Assembly (NCBI RefSeq): GCF_000364225.2
Contig: NZ_AQFT02000001.1
Span: 5,204,001 to 5,268,000 of the forward strand
Direction: 5' to 3'
DNA length: 64,000 bases
From: Eubacterium plexicaudatum ASF492
Lineage (GTDB): Bacteria > Bacillota > Clostridia > Lachnospirales > Lachnospiraceae
In this document: piece after piece, positions 26,062-35,072 of the stretch
Layout of the letters: the number at the start of each line of letters is the position of its first letter
Position numbering within the stretch: the first letter of the stretch is position 1
The notes under the pieces: model-generated
The model's database searches: none
Told to the model about the DNA's origin: nothing
The model's input: only the letters and a program-made list of their open reading frames with translations
Translations under genes and position numbers: made by a program

Positions 26062-26359
26062 ATGATAGATGGAGATATTATAAGTGAAATTAAATGTTTA
26101 CCAGCGAAGCAAACACATAATTATGCTTTGCAATCAGTAGAAAATAAATTACATAACAAGGAAATTTCAAAAAGAAATGCTTTAGATATTTGTAGCAGAT
26201 TGATTTTGGATTATCAGAAAAATAAGGAGCAAATCATATTGGATTTGAATGCCAATTATAAAATCACGATATTAGACAGCATTATGGGTAGTGGAAAGTC
26301 GACATTTATGATTGATGAGATAATAAATAAGAATCCACAGCAATCTTTTTTGTGTGTGC
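26062..26359 (+). pseudogene. P-loop ATPase/helicase-like gene, cut by IS66
   Basis: The ATG at 26062 has GGAGGG 8 bases before it. About residues 73-100 read ITILDSIMGSGKSTFMIDEI with Walker A GSGKST, then NPQQSFLCV, like the start of phage or plasmid DEAD-type helicases (motif I then Ia). The gene is cut at 26359 by the left end of an IS66 element, and no continuation is found on the other side. Likely the replication helicase of the phage- or plasmid-like element. Confidence 0.6.
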
Positions 26360-26541
26360 GTAAACGGTAAAAAGCGCGTACCGTGCATAATAGAAGAAAT
26401 TTGTATATAATGGCCTTGAGAATAATCTATCTCAAGGCTATTATTAGTTACTATTGAAACTGTGAAAACTTATATCACTTTTCACAGTCCATGTACATAG
26501 CTTTGAAAACTCATACCAGTTTTGAAAGTGAGGTGTAGTTA

Positions 26542-26886
26542 GTGTCAGATTTAAAACACGATGTAATCGCAGAGCGCTGGGCCGTGCTCATAAAGGAACG
26601 CATGGAAAGCGGCATGACCGTCAGGGAATGGTGTCATGACAGGAATATCAAAGAGTCCAGGTATTATTACTGGCTGAGAATACTCCGCAGGAAGGCAGTG
26701 GAAAATACAGGACAGCCCCCGCAGGCATCGCCTTTTGTTGAAATTTCGGCAGACATCTGTCAAGAGCAGCTCCCTGCACCAGCCGCAGCGGTTATCAGAA
26801 AAGGAAATATTACCATAGAAGTAACCGAATCTGCTTCGGCAGGTTTTATCCAAAAAGTTATGGAGGCGCTGGCCAATGCTTGGTAA
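26542..26886 (+). CDS. tnpA: IS66 TnpA (HTH protein)
   Basis: 114 residues. N-terminal helix-turn-helix of the IS66 Orf1 type (MTVREWCHDRNIKESRYYYWLR), then a proline-rich linker and a basic tail. Small accessory protein needed for IS66 transposition. Its stop overlaps the tnpB start. Confidence 0.88.
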   Translation: MSDLKHDVIAERWAVLIKERMESGMTVREWCHDRNIKESRYYYWLRILRRKAVENTGQPPQASPFVEISADICQEQLPAPAAAVIRKGNITIEVTESASAGFIQKVMEALANAW

Positions 26887-27235
26887 TGTAAAACGATACA
26901 GCCGGATTTACCTGGCGTACGGCTACACGGATCTCCGTTTTGGAATCGACGGCCTGGCCAGAGTTGTACAGGATCATTTTTCGCTGGACCCGTTTCAAAA
27001 AGGCTGCCTTTTTCTGTTCTGCGGCAGGCGGACAGACCGCATCAAAGGACTTTTATGGGAAGGCGACGGCTTTGTGCTTGTTTATAAAAGACTCGAAGCG
27101 GGGCGCTTTCAGTGGCCAAGAACAGCGTCAGAAGCCCGTGAGATCACACCGGAACAGTTCACATGGCTGATGCAGGGGCTTGCCGTCGAGCAGAAAAGAA
27201 GGATCCAGGAAGTCACACCGGAAAGGACCTGCTGA
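26876..27235 (+). CDS. tnpB: IS66 TnpB
   Basis: 119 residues. Family signatures YLAYGYTDLRFGIDGLA, GCLFLFCGRRTDRIKGLLWEG and FQWP. IS66 Orf2 is essential for transposition, mechanism unclear. The start overlaps the tnpA stop (GCCAATGCTTGGTAA). A 268-bp gap without a gene, containing an imperfect GTTTCTGTACAG repeat (27301-27340), separates it from tnpC. Confidence 0.9.
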   Translation: MLGNVKRYSRIYLAYGYTDLRFGIDGLARVVQDHFSLDPFQKGCLFLFCGRRTDRIKGLLWEGDGFVLVYKRLEAGRFQWPRTASEAREITPEQFTWLMQGLAVEQKRRIQEVTPERTC

Positions 27236-27503
27236 CAGGCATGATGACAGGTTTTGTGCAAAACATAGAAATTTCCTGCCCCTTTTCCGGTGTCGCTTTC
27301 CCGTTTCTGTACAGGGAAGAAAGCTGTACAGAAACGTCCTGTGCAGCTTTCAGAAACAGCTTTGCGCTTTTTTCTAATTAAATCCAAAAAATAATCCGAT
27401 ATCTTTGAAAGCGCCTTTTGTGACGGTATAGTCTGTCGTCATTTTGACGAAGCCGGTCAAAAATTTTTCAGCAGGAATATCCTGTTTCTGCTATAATTGT
27501 GAT

Positions 27504-29116
27504 ATGGAAAAGATGATCTATACAGCAGATGAACTGAATAATGCCGACAGGGATGAACTCATCGGGATCATACTCTCGCTGCAGAAAAATATTGCCCGGA
27601 TGACTCAAAACCAGGAACTGATCCTAGAACAGATAGCCATTCTGCGCGGACAGCGTTTCGGACGGCATTCTGAAAAAATGAATGTGATTGACGGGCAGAT
27701 GAGCCTGTTTTTTAACGAACCGGAAGCCACAGCCAGCGAACCGGGCACACAGGCAGAAGAACCGGATTTTGAGGAAGTTGTCATCCGCAGGAAAAAGAAG
27801 CAGAAAGGGAAACGTGAAGACGACTTAAAAGGAATGCCTGTAACGGTTATAAAACATGAAATGTCAGAAGAAGAACTAAAAGAAGCATTTCCGGATGGAA
27901 AATATAAGCGTCTTCCAGATGAAGTATATAAAAGGCTGGAATTCCATCCGGCTTCTTTTGAAGTAAAAGAACACCATGTAGCGGTTTATGCCGGTATGGA
28001 TGATGAAACCGTTGTAAAGGCACAGCGTCCAAAGGATCTGCTGCGGGGAAGCATTGTCACTCCATCCCTGGAAGCTGCCATCATCAATGGAAAATATGTC
28101 AACTCCCTTCCGCTTTACCGTATGGAGCAGGAGTTCAAGCGCAACGATGTGAACCTGAACCGCCAGAACATGGCGAACTGGACGATCGAGTGTGCTGACC
28201 GCTATCTTGCAGTTCTGTATGACTATCTGCATAAGCTTCTATACCAGTATCATGTGCTGCAGGCAGACGAAACCACTGTCGAAGTTTCAAAAGACGGGAG
28301 AGCTGCCGGCTCAAAGAGTTATATGTGGATTTACCGCACCGGGAAATCTTATGAGGAAGCCATCGTCCTGTATGAATACCAGAAAGACAGGAAGGAGGAT
28401 CATCCAGAGGAGTTTCTGAAAGATTTTCAGGGAGTATGTGTTACAGACGGTTACCAGGCATACCATTCCCTGGAAGAAAAAACCCCCGGCCTGACGATTG
28501 CTGGCTGCTGGGCACATGCGAGGCGTAAATATGCAGATGCGCAGAAAGCTATAAAGGATGAAAAAGAGCGTAAAGGTACGCTTGCCTATGATGCTCTAAA
28601 GCAGATCGGGGCGATCTATAAACTGGACAATGATCTGGCAGAGCTTACACCAGCACAACGGCAGCACAGGAGGCAGCTGGAACTAAAACCCCTGGTTGAC
28701 GCTTATTTTGTGTGGGTAAAAAAACACCAGAGTGAAGTCCTGCCAAAATCCCAGACAGGAAAAGCCTTTGCCTATTCCGTGAATCAGGAAAGATATCTGC
28801 GCGTATTTCTGGAAGACGGTGAAGTCCCTCTGGACAACAATGCAACAGAATCCACACTGCGTGGTTTTGTATCGGAAGGCACAACTGGAAGCTGATCGAC
28901 ACCATCCGCGGAGCCAGATCCAGCGCGATTATCTACAGCATTACCGAAACTGCTAAGGCAAACGATCTGAAAGTCTATGAATACGTGGAGTATCTCCTGA
29001 CTGAGATACCGAAACACGAAGACGACACAAACCGAGATTTTCTGGAAGACCTGCTCCCATGGTCTCCAAACCTGCCAGAGCAGTGTCGGAAATCCAATAA
29101 ATATGAAGTGAAATAA
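27504..29116 (+). pseudogene. tnpC: IS66 transposase TnpC, frameshifted near the end
   Basis: The start at 27504 gives MEKMIYTADELNNADRDELI, the normal N-terminus. Coiled coil (residues about 10-45), RFGRHSEKM, zinc/linker region, DDE domain (VLQADETTVEV, VCVTDGYQAYH, GCWAHARRKYADA) and PLDNNATES. The frame ends at 28895 because TTTT (28865-28868) is one base short; with five Ts the gene continues FCIGRHNWKLIDTIRGARSS to 29116. A partner copy at 29700-30297 keeps the longer frame there, supporting loss of one base. Confidence 0.9.
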
Positions 29117-29162
29117 AAACTGGAGCAAATCTGTTACTATCATACAGGTTTGCTCCAGTTTT
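29117..29162 (+). terminator. IS66 right-end terminator hairpin
   Basis: ACTGGAGCAAA / TTTGCTCCAGT then TTTTGTAT. The same hairpin is at 30298-30343 behind the truncated IS66 copy. Confidence 0.75.
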
Positions 29163-29190
29163 GTATAGGTACTCGCGTTTTACCGTTTAC

Positions 29191-29574
29191 TATGCTAGCG
29201 GAACAAGGGCACAGGAGGTATGTGATTTAACAGTTGGGGACATCCAGTTCTATCCTGATCGGGCTGGCATCAACATACATGGTAAAGGTCAAAAGGTGCG
29301 CCGTATAGGTATTCCATGTGATGCTTCAAATATGTTGAAGAAATATATTGAACATCGTAGAATAATCAATATGCTTGAAGCAGGGTTTCCGCTTATTGTG
29401 GTTAAGAACTTTCTCGGGCATGTATCCTTGCAGACTACTAAGATATATACAGAGATAACGCAGGATACCATGAATAAACAGCTTAAATCGTGGAATGACA
29501 AATGGTTTCTCAAGGATAATTCTCATTTTGAGAACACGAATGGCAAAAGTAACATACCGGAATTCTTAAGGTAA
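29191..29574 (+). pseudogene. Tyrosine recombinase fragment with internal deletion
   Basis: Begins inside the catalytic domain at YASGTRAQEVCDLTVGDIQF, with the first catalytic Arg (GTRAQE), then HGKGQKVRRIGIP. It jumps from YIEHRR to NMLEAGFPLIVVKNFLGHVS, so the HxxR box of about 100 residues is missing, while the final His and Tyr (GHVSLQTTKIYTE) remain. Cut on the left by the IS66 end. Cannot be active. Related to transposon or integron-type recombinases. Confidence 0.75.
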
Positions 29575-29581
29575 AAGTAGT

Positions 29582-29701
29582 TATTGTTATTCGGGATTTA
29601 AATCGGAGAACTGCCGATTTACGCTGATGTTGGCAGTTCTCCTAGAATAACAATACTTCTGGGATAATGGGACTTATTCGAGAACTGGAATAAGTCCCAT
29701 G
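29582..29701. repeat. Two strong palindromes between recombinase remnant and IS66 scrap
   Basis: First: outer arms TATTGTTATTC (29582-29592) and GAATAACAATA (29645-29655) enclose inner arms GGAGAACTGCC (29605-29615) and GGCAGTTCTCC (29632-29642). Second: GGGACTTATTC / GAATAAGTCCC (29669-29699), ending exactly where IS66 tnpC sequence begins. Neither is followed by a T run. They look like the end of a mobile element or a recombination site. Confidence 0.55.
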
Positions 29702-30371
29702 CGAGGCGCAGGTTTGATGAAGCAGTAAAAGCGCTGCCGAAAGCAAAGCAGAAGGACAGCCGCGCATATCTTGCGCTGACCATGATACAGGCCATCTACC
29801 GGGAGGAAAAACTGCTTAAGGATCTTCCGGCAAAAGAACGTATGATCCGCCGCCAGATGAGCGTAAGGCCACTGGTGGAGGCTTATTTCGTATGGGTGCG
29901 TGAAACCATCCCGAAAGTGCCGCAGAAAAGCAAGACGTGGGAAGGTTTTAATTATTCCCTGAACCAGGAAAAATACCTGAAAGTGTTCCTGGACGATGGC
30001 GAAGTGCCGATGGACAATAACGCTGCGGAACAGTCCATCCGCGGATTCTGCATCGGCAAGAAAAACTGGGTGATGATAGATACCATTGCCGGTGCAAAGT
30101 CCAGCGCCATCATCTACAGCATTGCGGAAACCGCAAAAGCAAACAATCTGAAACCGTATGACTATTTTAAATATCTGCTTACCGAGATCCCGAAGCATCT
30201 GGATGATACAGACCGCAGTTTTCTGGACGACCTGCTCCCCTGGTCACCAAGCCTGCCGGAGAACTGCCGGAAGCCTGGTAAGAATGAAGTGAAATAAAGA
30301 CTGGAGCAAATCTGTTTCTATCATACAGGTTTGCTCCAGTTTTGTATAGGTACTCACTATCTACCGTATAC
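29700..30371 (+). mobile_element. IS66 3' fragment (end of tnpC and right end)
   Basis: Open from 29700 (RRRFDEAVKALPKAKQKDS) to the stop at 30297, matching the last 200 residues of IS66 TnpC (SLNQEKYLKVFLDDGEVPMDNNAAEQ, GFCIGKKNWVMIDTIAG). The terminator hairpin and right terminal repeat (ACCGTATAC, 30363-30371) follow. The 5' two thirds of the element are gone, lost at the palindrome junction near 29699. About 70-75% similar at protein level to the 26360 copy by eye, so a different IS66 member. Confidence 0.85.
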
Positions 30372-30404
30372 AGATATTACATTTATTATCATGGTATATA
30401 CCTT

Positions 30405-31741
30405 TCATTCCATCATTTCTCCCAAAGTCAGATCCTTTGTATACTGCACCATTTTCAAGACTACATAAACTGCAACCAGCAATTCCGTAACCGGCATAGC
30501 CAGCCAAACCGCATCTGCCCCCGCCACAGCCGGAAGAATGCAGATCAGCATCCCGCTGACCACGGCGCCCCTGGCAACAGAAACAATAAAAGAAGCCATC
30601 GGCTTCATCAGCGTCTGAAAATAGTAAGTAGAAAAAATATTAAGCGGAAGCAGCAGGAAAGAAATACCATAACTGCAAATAATACCCGGGGCAATAGCCA
30701 GGATCTCATCTGTTGGGGTCATAAAAATACGGACGAAGAAATTGGGGACAAAAACAGCAAGCGCCGTCCAAACCACGCCAAACACCGCCGCCGTCCCTAA
30801 TGCATATTTCAAAATCTGCACAATCCGTTTCCCTTTTCCAGCGCCAAAATTCGCTGAGAGCATCGGCTGGGACGCCTGGCCGATGCTGTAAGCACAGCAC
30901 TGGACAAACGTGCTGATATTGATGATGCCATAGACTGCCAGCGCATCCGTTCCCAGGTATTTCAGAATCTGCCTGTTAAACAGCATTGTAAGAATCCCCA
31001 TCGCCACATCAATAAAAAAGGTGGAAAAACCGGTGATACAAATGGACTTCAGGATGAAAAATAATCTCACAGGCTTTACAATCCTTAAAGTATTCTTTTT
31101 ACTGCGAAAATGTGTCAGCATTACCAACAGGGAAAAGACAGACCCAATGGCGGTTGCAAGGCCTGCGCCCATGATTCCCATCTCCAGCACAAAAACAAAG
31201 AAATAATCCCCAAATACATTAAAGATCCCGCCAAACAACACTGCCTTCGTTGCAAGGGCTGGATTTCCATCGTTACGCAGAAAAGCTGACATAAGCTGTG
31301 TAAACAGGAAACTCGACACTACAAATTTAACCGGCAGCAGATAACTCCTTGCCAGCGGGAGCAGCGTTTCCTCCGCCCCGAACAACCGCAGCAGCTCCAC
31401 GTCAAAAAAACCACCGCCAGCCATGTAAGGGCAGCCAGAGCCGCCGCCCCGATAACCGCAGCAGTAAAGTATTCATTAGAGTTTTTCTGATTCTGCTCAG
31501 ATTCTCCGCGCAATGTAGTAAAAAGCACGGAACCTCCGATTCCCATAAGCAGCCCAAGACTATATATGATATTCCAGACAGGGGCAACCACAGCCAGCGC
31601 TGCCGTGCCTTCCGGTCCCTGATACTGTCCGACCATCGCCATATCCACCGCACCGTAAATGGACGAAATCAGCGCGCTTCCGAATGCCGCGGCCAGATAC
31701 TTAAAATACATTGGTTTAATTTCACTTGTAAGCAGATCCAT
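30405..31741 (-). CDS. MATE-family efflux transporter, frameshifted in the sequence given
   Basis: About 445 residues over two frames (31319-31741 and 30405-31424). Membrane exporter using a cation gradient to expel drugs or dyes; many hydrophobic helices, N-terminal FGSALISSIYGAVDMAMVGQ and the second-half FSTFFIDVAMGILTMLFNRQIL repeat. The break is at A7 (31404-31410); one more base gives VVFFDVELLRLFGAEE without interruption. Preceded by a leader-terminator module (31784-31865), so expression is probably inducible. Substrate unknown. Confidence 0.88.
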
Positions 31742-31783
31742 ATCGTTTCATTCCTCATCTGATCTCTTTTGCTTCCCAAAAGT

Positions 31784-31865
31784 AAAAAAGCCAGATAAAG
31801 AACAGAGTTTTCAATCTGTGCCTTATCCAGCATATCACTTCCACCGAGTAATATACCCTCCGAGC
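31784..31865 (-). promoter_or_regulatory. Leader-peptide/terminator module upstream of MATE gene (copy 1)
   Basis: On the minus strand: GCTCGGAGGGTATATTACTC, a ribosome site GGTGG, a start ATG then LDKAQIENSVLYL, and an intrinsic terminator (31790-31831, T6 after) formed by the same bases that code for the peptide. The same module lies at 33105-33186. Reads as a ribosome-controlled attenuator. Confidence 0.6.
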
Positions 31866-31894
31866 AAGCTGCCTGCATTATATAATATGCAGAA

Positions 31895-32344
31895 TTATTC
31901 AATTTCCCTTCCCATTAAAATAACCCCGTCTTCTCTTTCAAAACCATGCTTTCCATAAAACCCCGGAAGCATGCCTTCATTTGCGGTGATCAGGTTTACG
32001 CTTTTGATTCCGCGTTCTTCCATCTCCGCAAGACAGCGTTCCAGCAGTTTTGTTGCAATACCTTTTCTCTGGTAATCCGGCAAAACCGCAAGGTCATTGA
32101 TCTCAAAAACCCTTCCATAATGAAACAGCATCGTACTGCCCAAAATGAACCCCACTACTCTGCCATCTGACAAGCACTCCAATCCATAAGATTGTTTTGA
32201 TTCTAAAATTTCACTGACATGGAGTATCGCATCTTCTATCTTCCAACAATCATTCCATGGTTCGCCGGAAAATGCTTTTGCATATATTTCCCCGTATTCT
32301 TGAATATGTCCTAACGAACAGCGTTTTATAATATAACTTTCCAA
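31895..32344 (-). CDS. GNAT-family N-acetyltransferase
   Basis: 149 residues, complete. Acetyl-CoA binding signature VLPDYQRKGIATKLLERCLAEM, preceded by VFEINDLAV strand and followed by SVNLITANEG and the C-terminal FYGKHGFEREDG typical of the fold. The start is TTG at 32344 behind AAGGAGAGA. It lies between the broken nucleotidyltransferase and the MATE leader, a cluster with the look of resistance or detoxification genes. Substrate unknown. Confidence 0.85.
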   Translation of the reverse strand: MESYIIKRCSLGHIQEYGEIYAKAFSGEPWNDCWKIEDAILHVSEILESKQSYGLECLSDGRVVGFILGSTMLFHYGRVFEINDLAVLPDYQRKGIATKLLERCLAEMEERGIKSVNLITANEGMLPGFYGKHGFEREDGVILMGREIE

Positions 32345-32416
32345 AATAATTAATCTCTCCTTTTTTAGTTTTAGTTTTTAGCTTGTTACTTTCCATGGGA
32401 TGGTGAACAGCCCGCA

Positions 32417-33031
32417 TTACCATTCGCCGATCAACGGGCGCGGAATATACCACCATTTTTCAAAATCCAATTGATAACGCCCGCTGACTACACTTATATC
32501 AGGATTATGCTTCCATTTTGTCCATACATGGTAACTGTCTATAATGTCTTCTAACAGGTTATTATCCATTGACTCGCAGAATGCCCTGCACTTTTCCACT
32601 ATTTTCTCCGGCTTGTCCCCACATTACCCTACATACTGCTCCAGTCTGCGGTTGCATGGAAACAAAATTTTATTCTCCTGCAGAATCAGCCGGTATATGC
32701 TCTTCGTGACCAGCCCAGGAATTTCAGGATCGTCACTGAACATGACCCTTGCGCGGTAAAAAGAATTTCTTGCATGCTCGCTGCCCTTCTGTGCTACCAT
32801 CTTCAAAAATTCCTTAGTCATATATTTGACATCAAAATACCCTCCTTCGTAGGTGCATTTCCCCTGAATCACTTCTGTCAGAGCGTTATGCTTTTCCCGG
32901 TATTCAAATTCCTCCTAGATGACCACCGCCATTCCGTCCAGATCGGAATCTGCCCGTTCCATCCTTTTTGCCACGCTTCCGCCGAAGATAAAGGCAATCA
33001 CTCCTTTCTGCTCACGGAAATGTCTCACCAT
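32417..33031 (-). pseudogene. Nucleotidyltransferase with two in-frame stops
   Basis: From the ATG at 33031 the frame reads MVRHFREQKGVIAFIFGGSV and SDLDGMAVVI, the GG-S...D-x-D core of the Pol-beta nucleotidyltransferase fold used by aminoglycoside-type adenylyltransferases and relatives. A TAG follows VVI, and a TAA lies after RRLEQYVG (near 32621); the frame is otherwise open to 32417 and protein-like on both sides. Two nonsense codons without frameshift indicate a true pseudogene. A leader-terminator module precedes it. Substrate unknown. Confidence 0.7.
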
Positions 33032-33104
33032 GGTCCGCAATGATTCTCCATCAGCAGACCCATAACGTTCTCATCCCCATAATTTCCCTCCGTTTCTCCA
33101 AAAT

Positions 33105-33186
33105 AAAAAAACTGGATAAAGAACAGACCTTTCAATCTGCGCCTTATCCAGCACATTACTTCTCCTGAGCAATATACCCTCCGAGC
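33105..33186 (-). promoter_or_regulatory. Leader-peptide/terminator module (copy 2)
   Basis: Minus strand: GCTCGGAGGGTATATTGCTC, ribosome site AGGAGA, GTG start then LDKAQIERSVLYP, overlapping a terminator (33111-33152, T7 after). Differences from copy 1 fall mostly at third codon positions or keep the terminator stem paired. Confidence 0.65.
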
Positions 33187-33197
33187 TTATGATAATC

Positions 33198-33226
33198 ATA
33201 TTATTAAAAACAGCGCTGTTTGTCAA
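33198..33226 (-). promoter_or_regulatory. Promoter of leader module copy 2
   Basis: -35 TTGACA (33221-33226), 17-bp spacer, -10 TAATAT (33198-33203) on the minus strand; the transcript would begin about 10 bases before GCTCGGAGGG. Confidence 0.75.
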
Positions 33227-33334
33227 GCCAATTTAGAAACAAACTTTATAAAACAGATGGTATAATATTAGACTATATTCCGAAGGGTATAGACTGCCGA
33301 AAGCAATTTTAACAGTCTGTACCAGACAAAATAA

Positions 33335-33601
33335 TTGTTTTTGCAGATGCCTTGTCTTCTTTTATTCATCCATAAGTGTAAAAAAATTTTTATTTACAGC
33401 AGAGATATAATTACAAAGCAGTTGAAACAAACCACTAATTTAAGTTATTTATTGAAATATCTCATTCTCAGCACACTTTCAATAGAGTTTATGGCTGTCT
33501 ATACAATTACCGACACATTTGTTGCCGACAAGAAGCTTGGTATAATTGCACTTGATGTCAGCCTTAAGCGGCTGGCAGAACATCCTTTTAAAACAATTTA
33601 A
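33335..33601 (+). pseudogene. MATE transporter N-terminal fragment
   Basis: About residues 34-75 of this frame (LSYLLKYLILSTLSIEFMAV, YTITDTFVADKKLGIIAL) match the first helix and loop of MATE transporters, then the match stops and an unrelated tail ends at 33601. The upstream part is not protein-like. No ribosome site at any ATG. A scrap left by deletion or recombination, unrelated in position to the MATE gene at 30405. Confidence 0.5.
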
Positions 33602-33604
33602 CTG

Positions 33605-34467
33605 TCAAAGAATCTCTCCATTACTCTCAATCACCTTTTGATACCAATAGAATGACTTTTTAGGAGTACGCTTTAAGGTGCCGGTTCCATCATCCTGCTT
33701 ATCCACATAGATAAATCCATACCGCTTGCGCATCTCGCCGGACGAGGCGCTCACCAGATCGATACATCCCCAGGAAGTATATCCCATCAGATCCACTCCA
33801 TCCTCATCTACTGCCTTCTTCATCTCCCGAATATGTGCTCTCATATAATCAATCCGGTAATCATCTTCCACATACCCGTTCCTGTCCGGAACATCTACGG
33901 CGCCCAGGCCGTTTTCTGAAACAAACAACGGTTTACGATATCGATCACACAAAACATTCAAGGTAATACGCAGTCCAAGAGGATCGATCTGCCATCCCCA
34001 TTCACTGGAAGGCAGATAGGGATTTTCCAGCGAATCAAAATATTTCCCTTAATCCTGGCATTTAAATCCGGGTCTGCACTGGCGCACATGGAATTGTAAT
34101 AGGAAAAAGAAATAAAATCCACGGTGTGATCTCGAAGCAGTTCCAGATCTCCTTCCTCCATCCTAAGTTTCACACCCTCGCGTTCCATCATCTTCAAACC
34201 ATATGCCGGATATGCCCCATATGCCTGTACATCAATCAACAATTCCACTCCGTTCTCAGTTACCATTCCAATAGCATGTTTTGTTGGAAATATGGCCTGA
34301 ATGGTGCCATCTGCCGGAGCTTTTACCTCCCCCCCTTTATCAGGAAGAATTGCAACGCCTTTTCCAAGGATACCGGAGGAAAAGGCGGCATCCGTCACTT
34401 CTGAAAGCGGTATTACTTTTCGCATACGCCCCGCATAGTCGGATTCCTGCCTGATTCTTTCTTTCAA
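33605..34467 (-). pseudogene. Deletion fusion of a PTS IIA domain and a GH1 6-phospho-beta-glucosidase
   Basis: The N-terminal part (VIPLSEVTDAAFSSGILGKG, later PTKHAIGMVTENGVELLIDV) is a glucose-type EIIA domain, normally the C-terminal end of a beta-glucoside PTS permease; its phosphorylated His is in the KHAIG motif. Then the sequence changes to the second half of a family 1 glycosidase (EEGDLELLRDHTVDFISFSYY, PLFVSENGLGAVD with the nucleophile Glu, GYTSWGCIDLVSASSGEM). AAAA at 34037-34040 is one base short and splits the GH1 part. In intact bgl operons these genes are neighbours, so a deletion joined them. Confidence 0.78.
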
Positions 34468-34581
34468 GCTGTCGATATACGCCTGCCGCCCAGTTTATAG
34501 AGCCATGTGGGGATATGCTTCCGCTTTGTTTCCATTGAGGACTGCCCCCGTTCAAGCTGATTCCATCGTGCGGACATACGC

Positions 34582-34745
34582 TCATGGTAGGCGGTCTGCC
34601 ATTCGGATAAGGATTTCTGGTTGCCTAAAATGGCTTTTGCGGAGCCTTTCAAGGCGTTTGTAGACCGCCCTTTCGGTAAGCCCTGCCATCGCCGCAATCT
34701 CCCTTGTGGAATAGCCCTGCGGCGTATTCCGATAAAAAACTACAA
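34582..34745 (-). pseudogene. Sigma-70 region 4-like fragment
   Basis: Minus strand reads FYRNTPQGYSTREIAAMAGL and TERAVYKRLERLRKSHF, ending at a TGA (34582). This is a region-4 helix-turn-helix of sigma factors carried on conjugative elements. The N-terminal part is absent. A second short frame (MSVCPHDGISLNGGSPQWKQ) starts right behind and runs into the PTS/GH1 junction, so the scrap marks the breakpoint. Confidence 0.5.
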
Positions 34746-34824
34746 AAGAAAACCGCAAAGGCTCTGTGTCCTTTACGGTTATAAGTGATACTAATTCTGT
34801 TAAGTAGAGATTTTACTTCTGGTT

Positions 34825-34953
34825 TCATGGTGAGAAGTAGCGTTGTAATGGCAAAGATTTTTTTAACTGGCTTCCTGCCAATCCACGATATGCCATGTAT
34901 AAGTCAAATCTGCGTTGCATGAGCAGATAGATTACTGCCTGAAAAAAGGACAT
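34825..34953 (-). CDS. Small protein, 42 aa, unknown
   Basis: Strong ribosome site TTGGAGGATTTTT then ATG; reads MSFFQAVIYLLMQRRFDLYM and ends QRYFSP. Amphipathic with a hydrophobic N-terminal helix. Sits between the ABC permease and the sigma fragment, on the same strand. Similar short frames are common on Clostridia conjugative elements, but no function is known to me. Confidence 0.5.
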   Translation of the reverse strand: MSFFQAVIYLLMQRRFDLYMAYRGLAGSQLKKSLPLQRYFSP

Positions 34954-35007
34954 AAAAATCCTCCAAACTGAAAACTGGTCTGGAGGGTAACGTCTATTTA
35001 TTTAGGC

Positions 35008-35053
35008 ATGGTAAAGCTGCTCACCGAACTTCGTTTTTTTATTCGGTGGGCAA
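35008..35053 (-). terminator. Terminator-like hairpin after the ABC permease
   Basis: GCCCACCGAA...TTCGGTGAGC on the minus strand with an A-rich loop; lies 20 bases after the permease stop. Confidence 0.5.
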
Positions 35054-35072
35054 GTACCACAATGATTTTTTA

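Larger units (their letters stand above)
26360..29190 (+). mobile_element. IS66-family element with tnpA, tnpB, tnpC (2831 bp)
   Basis: Ends GTAAACGGTAAAAAGCG and, inward from the right, GTAAACGGTAAAACGCG. The 8 bases outside differ (GTGTGTGC versus TATGCTAG): no target duplication, so the two flanks come from different loci and were brought together by recombination between IS66 copies or by deletion. Confidence 0.92.

Noticed and set aside
31784..33186. Known riboswitch class (guanidine, fluoride, purine, THF)
   Set aside because: None of the conserved cores I know could be matched by eye; the coding overlap favours a leader-peptide attenuator.
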